Origin: Paractinoplanes atraurantiacus
Lineage (GTDB): Bacteria > Actinomycetota > Actinomycetes > Mycobacteriales > Micromonosporaceae
Assembly: GCF_900215205.1 (NCBI RefSeq)
Contig: NZ_OBDY01000016.1
Coordinates: 134,085 to 198,084 of the forward strand
Reading direction: 5' to 3'
Length of the DNA stretch: 64,000 nucleotides
Shown here: positions 1-9,136 of the stretch, piece by piece
How the letters are laid out: every line of letters starts with the position of its first letter
Numbering within the stretch: position 1 is the first letter of the stretch
Program-made: the position numbers and the translations under genes
Notes under the pieces: generated by a model
Seen by the model: the letters and a program-made list of their open reading frames with translations, nothing else
Databases searched by the model: none
Told to the model about the DNA's origin: nothing

Positions 1-6
1 GCCCAG

Positions 7-2136
7 GTGCCACCGCAGCCGGCGGAGGCGGAGCCTCGCGCGCCGGAGAGCGACGAAATCAAGAGGAACCTCGACGACTTCGTCCACCGGGACACGGCGC
101 CCGAGACCGGGCCGGCTCGGCCGGACACGAGCTGGGAACACGGAAAAGACGGGGCCGACCTCGGCCCGGACCGAAGCTACCGGGTGAAGACCGACGGCGG
201 GTACACCACCATCGGCGACAACGCACGCACCTACGTCTACAACCTCCGCAACGGCCGCGAAGTCGCGATCGTGCGCTACCAGCGCAGCCCGGACTGGTTC
301 ACCCGCGCCGACGAGGTCTTCGTCCGGCCCGGCAACTACCAGCATTGCTACGACACCCTCACCGAACACCGACTGCTCTACCTGTGCGGCCCGCCGGGAA
401 GCGGCCGGCGGCTGTTCGCAGAGATGCTGCTGAGGCGCGCCGCCGGTCCCGACCGGGTCTGCGGTCTCCAGGTCAGCCAGACGGACCTGCGCCTGACCGC
501 CCTGGCCGGGGAGACCGACCTGCTCGCCGACTACAAAGCTTTCGGCGTCGTCCTGGAACTGGCCTCGCCCGGCCCGGTGGAGCCGGCCACCTTGGCCGCG
601 CTGGCCGGCATCGCCACGCAGGCGGAAGCGTTCATGGTCGTTCTCGGCGAGCCGGGCGCCGATCTGGATCAGCCGCTCTACCCGTACGACGCGGCGATAG
701 AACCGGCCTCAGCGCAGGAGGTCTTTCGCAGGCATCTGCTCTACGAACTGCGGAAGCGGGCCGAGCGCGGCGACTCCTCCGCCGCTGATCCGACGGAACT
801 CGTCCGCCGGTGCCGCGAACATGAGGAGGTCAAGAAGCGGCTTACCGCCGATCCGCTGCCGGGTGCGGTCGCCGACCTGGCTCGGGCGCTGGCCGCCTGG
901 GACGGCACCGACGCCGCCCTGAAGCCTGCCCTGAACCGGATTCGGGCCCGGGTCCGGGAACTGGCCGCGCGCCTGGTGAAGGGCGACGGCAAGACCGTCG
1001 AGTCACCACCGACACCGCGGCGGCAGGCGGTGCAGATCGCGCACGCCGCATTCGACGGACATCCCTTGACTGACGTGTTCGAAGCCGGACAGCTCCTGTT
1101 CGCGATTCTGGACCATCAAGCGAGCGGCGGCGCCGACCGGAGCCGGGCTCTCTTCGACGCCGACGTCGACCACATGCTGCGGCTGCCCGACGGCACCGTG
1201 CTGACCCGGCTGAAGTCCACGGACAATCCGCGCCGTGTCTATTTTGTGGACCCTGGGTTCGCGGCCGAGGTGCTCGACGTGGTCTGGAACGACTTCGACA
1301 GCGTCCGCTTGCCGCTTCTGTTCTGGCTGCACCGGTTGGTGGAGGACGAGCGTCCAGCGCTCAAGCGGCGTGCCGCCTATACAGCAGGCGCACTGGCCAC
1401 CCGGGATTTCGACGAGGTTCTGCGTCTGCTGATCAGGCCGTGGGCACGCTCCGGAAGCGGTGTCCAACGACAGGCGGCGGCTTGGGCGATAGATGCGCTG
1501 GCCGACGAGGGTCGTTTGCTGTGGCGGGTTCGGGCCCTGGTCCGCGACTGGACGCGCAGCCGCAGTCCCCAGCTCCATGACTCGGCGGCGCGCGCCTACG
1601 GCACCTCGCTCGGTGCCGCGCTGCCCGAGGACGCGCTTGCCGACCTGCACGTGCTGGCCAGCCGCAATGATCTCAACGGAAGCGCGTCGGTGGCTTACGC
1701 GATGAAGTTCCTCTATTCCTGCGCCCCGGAGCCGACCGGCGCCGCACTGCTCAGCTGGAACACCGACCGCTTCTACCGAGTACGGGTGCACGCCGCCCGT
1801 TCGCTGATCATCCTGGCCCAGTTCGCCGCCCCGGCGCCCCGGCAGCAGTGGCCGATTCTCCTCGCCGACTTGGAACCGCAAGATCTGGCGGACCTGTGGC
1901 GGGGCGCGCTCGCCGGCCCGACGACCATGCGTCGCGCTTGGAACGAGTTGGGGATCTGGATGCGCTGCGCGGACGTGGACGCCGAGATCGCGGCCCGCGT
2001 CGTGGAACTCGGCCGCTTGATCGTCGCGGACTGGCCCTATCTCGATGACCGGGGCCGCTTTTACCTCCGGCAGTGGCGACAGAACTGCGCCACAGCCGCC
2101 CAGATCTACGACATGCTTCCCGGAGACCGACCATGA
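7..2136 (+). CDS. Uncharacterised P-loop-like / HEAT-repeat-like protein
   Basis: Function unknown. The first visible start is GTG at base 7, but the gene may begin left of the window. About 709 residues are visible. A polar N-terminal stretch of about 60 residues is followed, near residue 125, by a Walker A-like GPPGSGRR preceded by hydrophobic LLYLC. The usual Lys is Arg, so nucleotide hydrolysis is doubtful. A second hydrophobic strand (FMVVLGEPGAD, about residue 210) could be the Walker B region. The C-terminal half (about 370-640) is helical with repeated Arg/Ala/Leu patterns that look like HEAT/armadillo repeats. No signal peptide or TM segment, so probably cytoplasmic. Its stop overlaps the next start (ATGA), so it is the first visible gene of a coupled four-gene operon that includes a VWA-OmpA lipoprotein and a membrane protein. 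It may act as a STAND-like regulator or scaffold; that is inference. Confidence 0.75.
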   Translation: MPPQPAEAEPRAPESDEIKRNLDDFVHRDTAPETGPARPDTSWEHGKDGADLGPDRSYRVKTDGGYTTIGDNARTYVYNLRNGREVAIVRYQRSPDWFTRADEVFVRPGNYQHCYDTLTEHRLLYLCGPPGSGRRLFAEMLLRRAAGPDRVCGLQVSQTDLRLTALAGETDLLADYKAFGVVLELASPGPVEPATLAALAGIATQAEAFMVVLGEPGADLDQPLYPYDAAIEPASAQEVFRRHLLYELRKRAERGDSSAADPTELVRRCREHEEVKKRLTADPLPGAVADLARALAAWDGTDAALKPALNRIRARVRELAARLVKGDGKTVESPPTPRRQAVQIAHAAFDGHPLTDVFEAGQLLFAILDHQASGGADRSRALFDADVDHMLRLPDGTVLTRLKSTDNPRRVYFVDPGFAAEVLDVVWNDFDSVRLPLLFWLHRLVEDERPALKRRAAYTAGALATRDFDEVLRLLIRPWARSGSGVQRQAAAWAIDALADEGRLLWRVRALVRDWTRSRSPQLHDSAARAYGTSLGAALPEDALADLHVLASRNDLNGSASVAYAMKFLYSCAPEPTGAALLSWNTDRFYRVRVHAARSLIILAQFAAPAPRQQWPILLADLEPQDLADLWRGALAGPTTMRRAWNELGIWMRCADVDAEIAARVVELGRLIVADWPYLDDRGRFYLRQWRQNCATAAQIYDMLPGDRP

Positions 2137-2945
2137 ACAGCGAACGCCCGCCCCGTAAGTCAGTTTTCCAGCGCATCAGAGACTGGTTCCGGGGAGAGCC
2201 GCCGGCCGTCCCTGAACAGATCAGCTACCGGCCACCGGGCCAGCCGGCCTCGATCGCCGCGATGTGCCGTGGCGACGTTCACGAGTTCACCGTGAGCGTG
2301 GAGCACGAGTGGACCGGCGACAACGTGCTGTTCGACGAGGTCGTCCGGATGGCGGAGAAATACCATCCCAGCGTCGAGGACGAGCACCGCCGCCGGGTAT
2401 GGCAGATCGCCCGGAACTACGGGCCTCACGAAGCGGCCGAGACCGAGCGGGTGATCCAGCGTGATCTGGGCACCACCTGCTACCCCGCCGGCGCCGGGCA
2501 GGTCCGCTGCACGTCGTACTTCCGGGTCACACCCGACCCGCGTGTCCGCGAGCATCTCAACCAGTACGTCCTTCGGGAGGTGGACGCCGACAGCGAGGCG
2601 GAGCTCGCCCGGCAGCGAGTACGGCTGGCCCGGGAGCTGACCCTCAAGTGGTCGGGACTTCTCACCGAACTCGGCGTGAGCCCGGTGAAGCTGAGTGCCG
2701 CCGCGCTGGCCGATCCACGCTTCTCGGCCGAAGTGGACCGGCTGGCCGGCCAGCGCCGGCTCCTCGGCCAGGAACTGGCGGAGCTGCTGGCCAATGCCGC
2801 CAAGGACCACGGGCAACTCGGCATGTACGAGATCGCGGAGTTCTACGCCTCGTTGGTGGCGGACTACCAGAGCCAGATGGAGAAGGAGGATCGCGAGTTC
2901 ATCAGTAAGGTGATGAACACCGAACCGCCGGAGTTGGCGCGATGA
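2133..2945 (+). CDS. Hypothetical soluble protein of the four-gene cassette
   Basis: About 270 residues, family not recognised. The ATG at 2133 sits in an ATGA overlap with the upstream stop. The start is basic (RPPRKSVFQRIRDWFRG) and could form an amphipathic membrane-associated helix. A mixed alpha/beta middle follows (about 50-150), with an EHEWTGDN segment and two Cys (CYPAG, VRCTSY). The C-terminal half is Ala/Glu/Arg-rich and likely coiled-coil. No TM span and no catalytic motif I recognise. It overlaps the next gene by ATGA, implying fixed stoichiometry with the lipoprotein and membrane protein. It could be an adaptor between the P-loop protein and the envelope components, which is only context. 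Confidence 0.75.
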   Translation: MNSERPPRKSVFQRIRDWFRGEPPAVPEQISYRPPGQPASIAAMCRGDVHEFTVSVEHEWTGDNVLFDEVVRMAEKYHPSVEDEHRRRVWQIARNYGPHEAAETERVIQRDLGTTCYPAGAGQVRCTSYFRVTPDPRVREHLNQYVLREVDADSEAELARQRVRLARELTLKWSGLLTELGVSPVKLSAAALADPRFSAEVDRLAGQRRLLGQELAELLANAAKDHGQLGMYEIAEFYASLVADYQSQMEKEDREFISKVMNTEPPELAR

Positions 2946-4156
2946 CCCGGGCCGGCGCATTCGCTGTCGCCCTCCTTCCTCTTCTCGGCGGACTGGCCGC
3001 CGCCTGCGGATCCGACGCGCCGGACGTATGCCGGGGCATGGCCGGACGCGGCGCCGGGCAGGCCGGAGCGACGACGGTGCTGGTCGACGTCAGCGGATCG
3101 GCTCGCGTGGGCCGGACCGCGCCCGCCTATGCCGCCGCACTCGAGACCTACCTCGACCAAGCGATCGGCCGTGAGGACGTCGTATCGATCGGTTCGTTCG
3201 ACGGGTCGGCCTCCACGGTCAGGTGGGCGCTGCAGGACCACCTGACCAAGGCGGACGCCAACCGCGAGGAGAACCGCGAGAAGCAGCGGGCGAACTACAA
3301 GGAATGCCTGAAGCAAGCGGCCGTACGGGCCGTCTCCCGCCCCGCCCAGACGGATAAATCAGATATCGGTGGGGCGATCAACGCCGCCGCGGCCGACGGC
3401 CCCGGGACCGTGGTCGTCGCTACCGACGGGATCGGGAACACCGGCTGTCTGAGCCTGGCCTCGCCGTCGGCCGGCAAGTCGCGCTGGATCGACGACCTCG
3501 TCGATCAGTGCCCGGGCCGCGACGGCTGGCCGTCCGCCCTGGCCGGCAAGAACCTCGTCATGCTCGGCGTCGGCCAGCCCGCCGACGGCGTACCGCCGCC
3601 CACCACCGGCAGTGTCGAGTTCCTCCAGCGCCTCTGGCAGCGCACCTGTCTGGCCGCCCGGGCCCGGTCGTGCGAGATCTCCACCGCCCCGGTCGCCCGC
3701 GGCGACGGCGCCGCCGAGACCGCCCGCACCGACCCGCCGGTGACCTTTGTGGCCGACGACGAGCCGCCCCCGATCTCCCCCGGTCCGGTCTTCAACCTCT
3801 CCTCCGAGGAGCTGTTCGACCTGGACTCGGCCGACCTGCGCCCCGGTGCCGAGGCCCGGCTCCGGGCGCTCGCCGACGACCTGCGCCGGCGCGACCCGAT
3901 CGCGATCCACGTCGCCGGGCACACCGACAGTCGCGGCAGCGCCGCGCACAACCTGGGCCTGTCGCAGCGGCGGGCCGCCGGCGTACGCGCCGTGCTGACC
4001 GCGGCCGGCCTGCCCCACGTGACCAGCGCCGGCGCCGGCGAGGCCGATCCACTGTGCACCACCGCCACCCTGCCGAACGGTCAGTGGAACGAGCCCTGCC
4101 TGCAACGGGACCGGCGGGTCGAGATCACGATGAAGGTGAAGGACGGGCCGGCCTGA
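2942..4156 (+). CDS. VWA-OmpA domain lipoprotein
   Basis: 404 residues, predicted lipoprotein. The signal peptide ends in the lipobox LAAAC with Cys near residue 22. A von Willebrand A-like domain follows, with the MIDAS-type motif DVSGS (about residue 50) in TTVLVDVSGSAR and a later VVVATDGIGN strand. The C-terminal 120 residues form an OmpA/MotB peptidoglycan-binding domain: FDLDSADLRPGAEARL, then HVAGHTDSRGS and LGLSQRRAAGVRAVL. Such domains bind non-covalently to peptidoglycan, so the protein should bridge membrane and wall while the VWA domain binds a metal-dependent partner. It is coupled by ATGA to the gene before and TGATG to the membrane protein after. Domain calls are firm; the role of the combination is unknown. 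Confidence 0.85.
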   Translation: MTRAGAFAVALLPLLGGLAAACGSDAPDVCRGMAGRGAGQAGATTVLVDVSGSARVGRTAPAYAAALETYLDQAIGREDVVSIGSFDGSASTVRWALQDHLTKADANREENREKQRANYKECLKQAAVRAVSRPAQTDKSDIGGAINAAAADGPGTVVVATDGIGNTGCLSLASPSAGKSRWIDDLVDQCPGRDGWPSALAGKNLVMLGVGQPADGVPPPTTGSVEFLQRLWQRTCLAARARSCEISTAPVARGDGAAETARTDPPVTFVADDEPPPISPGPVFNLSSEELFDLDSADLRPGAEARLRALADDLRRRDPIAIHVAGHTDSRGSAAHNLGLSQRRAAGVRAVLTAAGLPHVTSAGAGEADPLCTTATLPNGQWNEPCLQRDRRVEITMKVKDGPA

Positions 4157-5481
4157 TGACCGAGATGACGCGACCCGGCGAGACCTCCAACGGCCGCCGC
4201 TATCCGAGCAAACCCTGCGGTGCCGGCTTCCCACCCGTCCTTCCTCTCATGCCGGCCGGAAACAGGCAGGAGCCGTACGACCGGAACGAGCTCTCGTACG
4301 CCGAGTCGGCCCGCCTCACCCGGGCCACCATGGCCGCCGAGGCCGCCATCGTGGCCGCCCGCGACGGCATCCGCGAGGCCCACCGGCGCCTGATCACCGC
4401 CTGGCACCGGGGCGAGACCGCGGTGCGGCGGGTCGAGGAGTACGCAGCCGAGCACCGGCACGGCGAGGCCGGCCGCTCCCGGCGCCGGGTGCTCGACCGG
4501 CACGCCTGCGACGGGGCGGAGGACCGGCGGGCCCGGCCGCGCTGGCTGAGCTGGTGGCTGGTCTGGCCGTTGATCCTGATCAGCGCGACCTACGACACCG
4601 CCTTCTTCGCGGGCACGTTCCAGACCGCCCTCGACGTGCCAGAGGACGCGCCGTGGTGGCACACCGGCATCTCGTACATCCCGGGCTTCGGCATCGCGAT
4701 GGCGCTGATCCTGGCCGGCAGCTGGCTCGCGGTTCCGTTGCTGCGTCACCGCAACCGGGCCGAGCGGCGGCCCACCCGGGGCCGGCTCGACTGGCGGGTC
4801 GTGCTGTCCCGGACCTTCCTGCGGTGGCGGCCGTCGGTGGAGACCCGGCGGCCCGGCGATCTGCCGTGGCCCAGTTGGCCGCTGCCCGTCGCCTTCCTGC
4901 TGGCCCTGGTCGGCGTGCTGGGCTCGTGGGCCTGGCTGCGCGGCGACGCCCTGCTCGACGACCGGCTCCGCGGTCCGCTGGCCGCTCTGCTGGTGCTGCT
5001 GACCGTGTCGGCCGTGGCCTTCAAGGCGAGCGCGCACAACCCGTTCAAGGACCGGGACACCGAGTCGCGGGTGGGGCTGGCCAAGAGCGGCGCCGATCTG
5101 ACCCGGCTGGAGAGTCAGGCTCGGGCCGAGCTGAGCGAGCACACCACGGCCTGGCAGGACTTCCACGCCGCGGTGGAGGACGCGGCGGCCGACTCCCGGC
5201 GGCATGTCGTGCAGGCGTGGGCCGAGATCGCCGACGAGCGTGGCCGGCACGGCCTCACCGGCCCGATCGCGCCCCGGTTCGCCTCGGCCGACGGGGAGGG
5301 CGTGATCTTCGAGGGGTTGTTGCCGGCGCCGGCCGTGCGCAGCCTCGTGCTGGGTGACGCGGGTGAGGCCGTCGAGCGCTACCGGCCCAGCCTGCTCGAG
5401 GAGCGGCTGACCGCGGCCCTGCGCGCGGCGACCGGCCAGCTGGCCCTGGCCATGCAACCGCCGGGGGAAGGGCTCAGGTGA
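4156..5481 (+). CDS. Four-TM membrane protein of the cassette
   Basis: About 441 residues, family not recognised. Start ATG 4156 is chosen because it overlaps the preceding stop (TGATG). A helical N-terminal region of about 120 residues (Ala/Arg/Glu-rich, likely coiled coil) precedes four hydrophobic segments: WWLVWPLILISATYDTAFF, a GISYIPGFGIAMALILAG segment, LPVAFLLALVGVLGSWAW and LAALLVLLTVSAVAF. A long helical soluble tail of about 150 residues follows. It is the last gene of the operon, and its 3' end overlaps the convergent TauE-like gene by 8 bases. Together with the VWA-OmpA lipoprotein it suggests an envelope-spanning complex. No channel or transporter signature was identified. Confidence 0.75.
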   Translation: MTEMTRPGETSNGRRYPSKPCGAGFPPVLPLMPAGNRQEPYDRNELSYAESARLTRATMAAEAAIVAARDGIREAHRRLITAWHRGETAVRRVEEYAAEHRHGEAGRSRRRVLDRHACDGAEDRRARPRWLSWWLVWPLILISATYDTAFFAGTFQTALDVPEDAPWWHTGISYIPGFGIAMALILAGSWLAVPLLRHRNRAERRPTRGRLDWRVVLSRTFLRWRPSVETRRPGDLPWPSWPLPVAFLLALVGVLGSWAWLRGDALLDDRLRGPLAALLVLLTVSAVAFKASAHNPFKDRDTESRVGLAKSGADLTRLESQARAELSEHTTAWQDFHAAVEDAAADSRRHVVQAWAEIADERGRHGLTGPIAPRFASADGEGVIFEGLLPAPAVRSLVLGDAGEAVERYRPSLLEERLTAALRAATGQLALAMQPPGEGLR

Positions 5482-6217
5482 GCAGCAGGATCACGGCCAC
5501 CACCGTCGCGAAGACCACGATGGTCCAGCGCAGGGCCTCGGCCGGTAGCCGCTGGGCGATGCGGGCCCCGACGATCCCGCCGGCGATCGTGGCCGGGGCC
5601 AGGACGGCGACGACCGCCCAGTTGACCGGGCCGAAGATGCTGTAGGTCAGCACGGTGGTCGCGCCGACCACGGCCGAGAAGACGTTCTTGAGGGCGCTGA
5701 TCCGGCGCAGGGTCTCGTCGAGGACGAGCGACAGCGCGGCGATGAGGAGCAGTCCCATCGCCGCGTTGAAATAACCGCCGTACAGTCCGCAGAGGAAGAC
5801 CGCGACCTGCACGAAGACCGCGGGGTTGTCCTTGGGTTTGCCGGCCAGCGAGCGCAGCTGCTTCTGGAACGCCATCATGGCCGCGGCCGCCAGCAGCAGG
5901 AACGGCACGACGAAGTCGAAGACCGAGCGCGGCGTGAACAGCAGCAGGGAGCTGCCGCCGAGCGTGCCGACGACGATCGTCGGGATGATCGTCACGATGC
6001 GGCGGCCCTGGCCCACGAGGTCGGGCCGTCCGGCGAACGCGCTCGCGGCGTAGCCGGGCGCCACCGACAGCGCGTTGCTGACGTTGGCCGCCACGCCGGG
6101 CAGGCCGAGCGCGACGAGCAGCGGGAAGGTGATCAGCGAGCCGCCGCCGGCCACGGCGTTGACCGTGCCGGCGAGCAGCCCGCCCCCGAGCAGGGCGAGG
6201 ATCTCGGCGGCACTCAG
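5474..6217 (-). CDS. TauE/SafE-family membrane exporter
   Basis: Sulfite exporter TauE/SafE family, an inner-membrane carrier group usually linked to export of organosulfur anions or sulfite. About 247 residues with seven to eight hydrophobic segments. The family N-terminal pattern is clear: ILALLGGGLLAGTVNAVAGG followed by GGSLITFPLLVALGLPG, then a second repeat with GLYGGYFNAAMG. The first ATG/GTG in frame (GTG 6154) would delete the first helix. The full domain requires a start at CTG 6217, which overlaps the stop of the upstream oxidoreductase gene (CTGA) and has GGGAG 8 bases before it, so CTG initiation is proposed. It is likely cotranscribed with the FAD/Fe-S dehydrogenase. The substrate cannot be read from sequence. 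Confidence 0.85.
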   Translation of the reverse strand: MSAAEILALLGGGLLAGTVNAVAGGGSLITFPLLVALGLPGVAANVSNALSVAPGYAASAFAGRPDLVGQGRRIVTIIPTIVVGTLGGSSLLLFTPRSVFDFVVPFLLLAAAAMMAFQKQLRSLAGKPKDNPAVFVQVAVFLCGLYGGYFNAAMGLLLIAALSLVLDETLRRISALKNVFSAVVGATTVLTYSIFGPVNWAVVAVLAPATIAGGIVGARIAQRLPAEALRWTIVVFATVVAVILLLT

Positions 6218-9012
6218 CGCTTGTGCTCCCGCAACAGCTGCACGAGGTGCTTGCCGGGCGTGTCGGCCAGGTCGGCCGCCTGGGTGCGGCAGGAGAAGCC
6301 GTCGGCCAGGAAGATGTCGCCCTCCTCGGCCTTGTCCAGGGCGGGCAGCAGCTGCTGCTCGGCCACCTGCACCGACACCTCGTAGTGGCCGCGCTCGACG
6401 CCGAAGTTGCCGGCCAGGCCGCAGCAGCCGCCGAGCCGTTTGACGGTGGCGCCGGCCTTCTTCAGCAGCTTGGCGTCGGCGTCCCAGCCCATCACCGCGT
6501 GGTGGTGGCAGTGCGGCTGAGCGATGACGCGCACCCCTTCCAGCGACGGCGGCTCATATCCGTCAGTCTCCGAAAGAAGCTCGGCCACCGTCTTGGTCGC
6601 GGCGGCCACGTCACGGGCCTTGTCGTTGTCGACCAGCTCGACCGCGTCCTGCCGCAGCACACCCGTGCACGACGGCTCGAGCCCCACGACCGGAATCCCC
6701 TGCTTGACCGATTTGTGCAGCTCGTCCACGGTGGCCCCGAGGATCCGCCGGGCCGCGTCGAGCTGCCCCGTCGAGATCCACGTCAGACCGCAGCAAGCTT
6801 TACGGCTGGTCACCTGCGGCGCATATCCCGCGTCGACCAATACGTCCACCGCCGCCTGCGCGATCTCCGGCGAGAAGTGATCGGTGAAGCTGTCCACAAA
6901 CAACACCACCGGTTTGCCCGTATTTTTCGCGACAAACGACGAGCGGAAGGTGCGAGGGGCAAATGTCGGAATCGACCGCCGCTTGTCCACGCCGGCAAAA
7001 TAGAGCGCCAACCTGCGGATACCGGGCAACGATGTCATCAAGTTGGCGAAAGCGGGCATTCTAGAAGCGAGCCGGGACCACCGAGGCAACCACCCCAGCG
7101 AGTAATGGGAACGAGGCCGCGCCCGCCCCTTGTAACTCTGATGCAGAACCTCGGACTTGTAGGCCGCCATGTCGATACCGGTCGGACAGTCCGAGGCACA
7201 CCCCTTGCAGGACAAACAAAGATCCAGCGCATCGTGTACGGCCTCCGCCCGCCAATCAGGCGCAAGATCGCCGTCCAGCATCTCCTGCAACACGCGCGCC
7301 CGCCCGCGCGTCGAGTCCTTCTCGTTCTTGGTGGCCAGGTACGACGGGCACATCACCCCGCCCAGCACCGTGGTGTCGGCCCGGCACTTGCCCACGCCCG
7401 TGCACCGGTGCACCGCTTGATTGAAGTCCCCGCCGTCCGCGTGATACGCCAGCGCCAGCGGAACCGTCACCGGCCGCGCCTGCGACACCCGGATGTTCGC
7501 GTCGACCGGGTCGGGGTCGACCAGGTTGCCCGGGTTCAGCAGGTTGTCCGGGTCGAACGTGTGCTTGATCCGCCGGAACAGGTCGATCGCCGCCGGCGAG
7601 TACATCCGGGTCAGCAGCTCGCTGCGGGCCCGCCCGTCGCCGTGCTCCCCCGACAGCGACCCGCCGTAGCTGACGACCAAGTCGGCCGCGTCCTCCAGGA
7701 ACGCCCGGAACTTGCCCGGCCCACCCGGCTTGTCCAGCGGGAAGTCCAGCCGCACGTGCACGCAGCCGTCGCCCAGATGCCCGTACGGCATGGCGCTCAG
7801 CCCGTGCCGCTCCACCAGCACGTCGAAGTCGCGCAGATAGGCACCGATGCGCTCCGGCGGCACCGCGGCGTCCTCCCAGCCCGCGTGGGCCGGCAGCCCG
7901 CTCGGCGCCCGGCCGGCCAGACCGGCGCCGTCCTCACGGATCTTCCACAGCGGCGCCGCCTCGGCCGTGTCCTCGACCACCCGCGAGTCCACCGCCCCCG
8001 AGGCCGCGACCAGCCTCGACGTACGCTCGCGAACCTCGTCCTGGTCCTCGCCGGCGATCTCCACCATGAGCCAGGCGGTGCCACCGGGCAGCGGCGGCAC
8101 GGCACCCGGTCCGCGACGGCTGCGCACCACGTCGCAGATCCGCGAGTCGATGCCCTCGCACGCCGTCGGCTTGAACCCGAGGATCTGCGGGATCACGTCA
8201 CCGGCCGTACCGAAATCGGGATAACCCAGGACAACCAGCGTGCGGTACGTGGGGTCGGCCACCAGCCGTACGGTCGCCTCGGTGATGACCGCCAGCGTTC
8301 CCTCACTGCCGACCAGGAACTCGGTCAGGTTGAAGCCGTTCTCCGGCAGCAGGTGCTCGACCGCGTAACCCGACACCTGACGGCCGAACCGCCCGAACTC
8401 CGTGCGCCCGGTCGCCAGGTCGGCCCCGATGACATTGCGCAGCTCCTCGACGACCTTGTCGGCCCCGGACGTCTCGGTCCCGGTGACCAAGCGCTCGCCG
8501 TCGATGGTCAAAGCCTTCAAACCGACGACATTGTCCGACGTACGCCCGTAGCCCAGCGTCCGGGCGCCGCACGAGTTGTTGCCGATCATCCCGCCGATCG
8601 TGCACCGCGTGTGGGTCGACGGGTCGGGGCCGAACCGCAGCCCGTACGGCTTGGCCGCCGCCTGAAGAGTCGCCTGGACGGTGCCCGCCTGCACCCGCGC
8701 CGTGCGCGTCTCGGGGTCGACCTCGAGCACCTTGTTCATGTGCCGGCTGAAGTCGAGCACCACGCCCGGCCCGATCGCGTTGCCCGCCACCGACGTGCCC
8801 GCACCACGGGCCGTGACCGGAATCCCCAGCTCACGGCACACCCGCAGGGTCGCCGCCACGTCGTCGTCGTGCCGGGGCCGCACGATCGCCCGCGGCACCA
8901 CCCGGTACAGCGAGGCGTCGCTCGAGTAGGCCGACCGGTGCGCCGCGTCGGTGAGCACGTCGGCCACACCGGCCCGGCGCAGGCTGTCGGTCAGGTCGGT
9001 GTCGCTTGTCAT
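6214..9012 (-). CDS. Fused FAD-binding / Fe-S D-2-hydroxyacid dehydrogenase (GlcD-GlcF type)
   Basis: About 932 residues, joining a VAO/PCMH-type FAD dehydrogenase to an iron-sulfur electron-transfer module in one chain, as in D-lactate or D-2-hydroxyglutarate dehydrogenases. FAD domain: VTARGAGTSVAGNAIG (about 70), IGGMIGNNSCGARTLGYG, FLVGSEGTLAVITEATVR. The C-terminal FAD-oxidase region includes PYGHLGDGCVHVR and SGEHGDGRARSELL. Fe-S part: a CTGVGKCR...MCPSY region and CLSCKGCASDCPTGID (4Fe-4S ligands), then two CCG-type blocks (LEPSCTGVLR and GGCCGLAGNFG). Start ATG 9012 (MTSDTDLTDS) is preferred over upstream in-frame starts because the conserved domain begins just after it. The downstream TauE-like gene is coupled. 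Lactate, hydroxyglutarate or glycolate are all possible substrates. Confidence 0.9.
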   Translation of the reverse strand: MTSDTDLTDSLRRAGVADVLTDAAHRSAYSSDASLYRVVPRAIVRPRHDDDVAATLRVCRELGIPVTARGAGTSVAGNAIGPGVVLDFSRHMNKVLEVDPETRTARVQAGTVQATLQAAAKPYGLRFGPDPSTHTRCTIGGMIGNNSCGARTLGYGRTSDNVVGLKALTIDGERLVTGTETSGADKVVEELRNVIGADLATGRTEFGRFGRQVSGYAVEHLLPENGFNLTEFLVGSEGTLAVITEATVRLVADPTYRTLVVLGYPDFGTAGDVIPQILGFKPTACEGIDSRICDVVRSRRGPGAVPPLPGGTAWLMVEIAGEDQDEVRERTSRLVAASGAVDSRVVEDTAEAAPLWKIREDGAGLAGRAPSGLPAHAGWEDAAVPPERIGAYLRDFDVLVERHGLSAMPYGHLGDGCVHVRLDFPLDKPGGPGKFRAFLEDAADLVVSYGGSLSGEHGDGRARSELLTRMYSPAAIDLFRRIKHTFDPDNLLNPGNLVDPDPVDANIRVSQARPVTVPLALAYHADGGDFNQAVHRCTGVGKCRADTTVLGGVMCPSYLATKNEKDSTRGRARVLQEMLDGDLAPDWRAEAVHDALDLCLSCKGCASDCPTGIDMAAYKSEVLHQSYKGRARPRSHYSLGWLPRWSRLASRMPAFANLMTSLPGIRRLALYFAGVDKRRSIPTFAPRTFRSSFVAKNTGKPVVLFVDSFTDHFSPEIAQAAVDVLVDAGYAPQVTSRKACCGLTWISTGQLDAARRILGATVDELHKSVKQGIPVVGLEPSCTGVLRQDAVELVDNDKARDVAAATKTVAELLSETDGYEPPSLEGVRVIAQPHCHHHAVMGWDADAKLLKKAGATVKRLGGCCGLAGNFGVERGHYEVSVQVAEQQLLPALDKAEEGDIFLADGFSCRTQAADLADTPGKHLVQLLREHKR

Positions 9013-9136
9013 GTCCGGTTCCAGTGGGGCGCGTAGCGGCGGTGTCCTCGGCCTTGTGGGCGTCGCCGCCATGGTAGTCGCCGCCGCGACGACCCCCGCG
9101 CACCGGGCAGTCGAGCCATCGATCACACTGCTGCCC

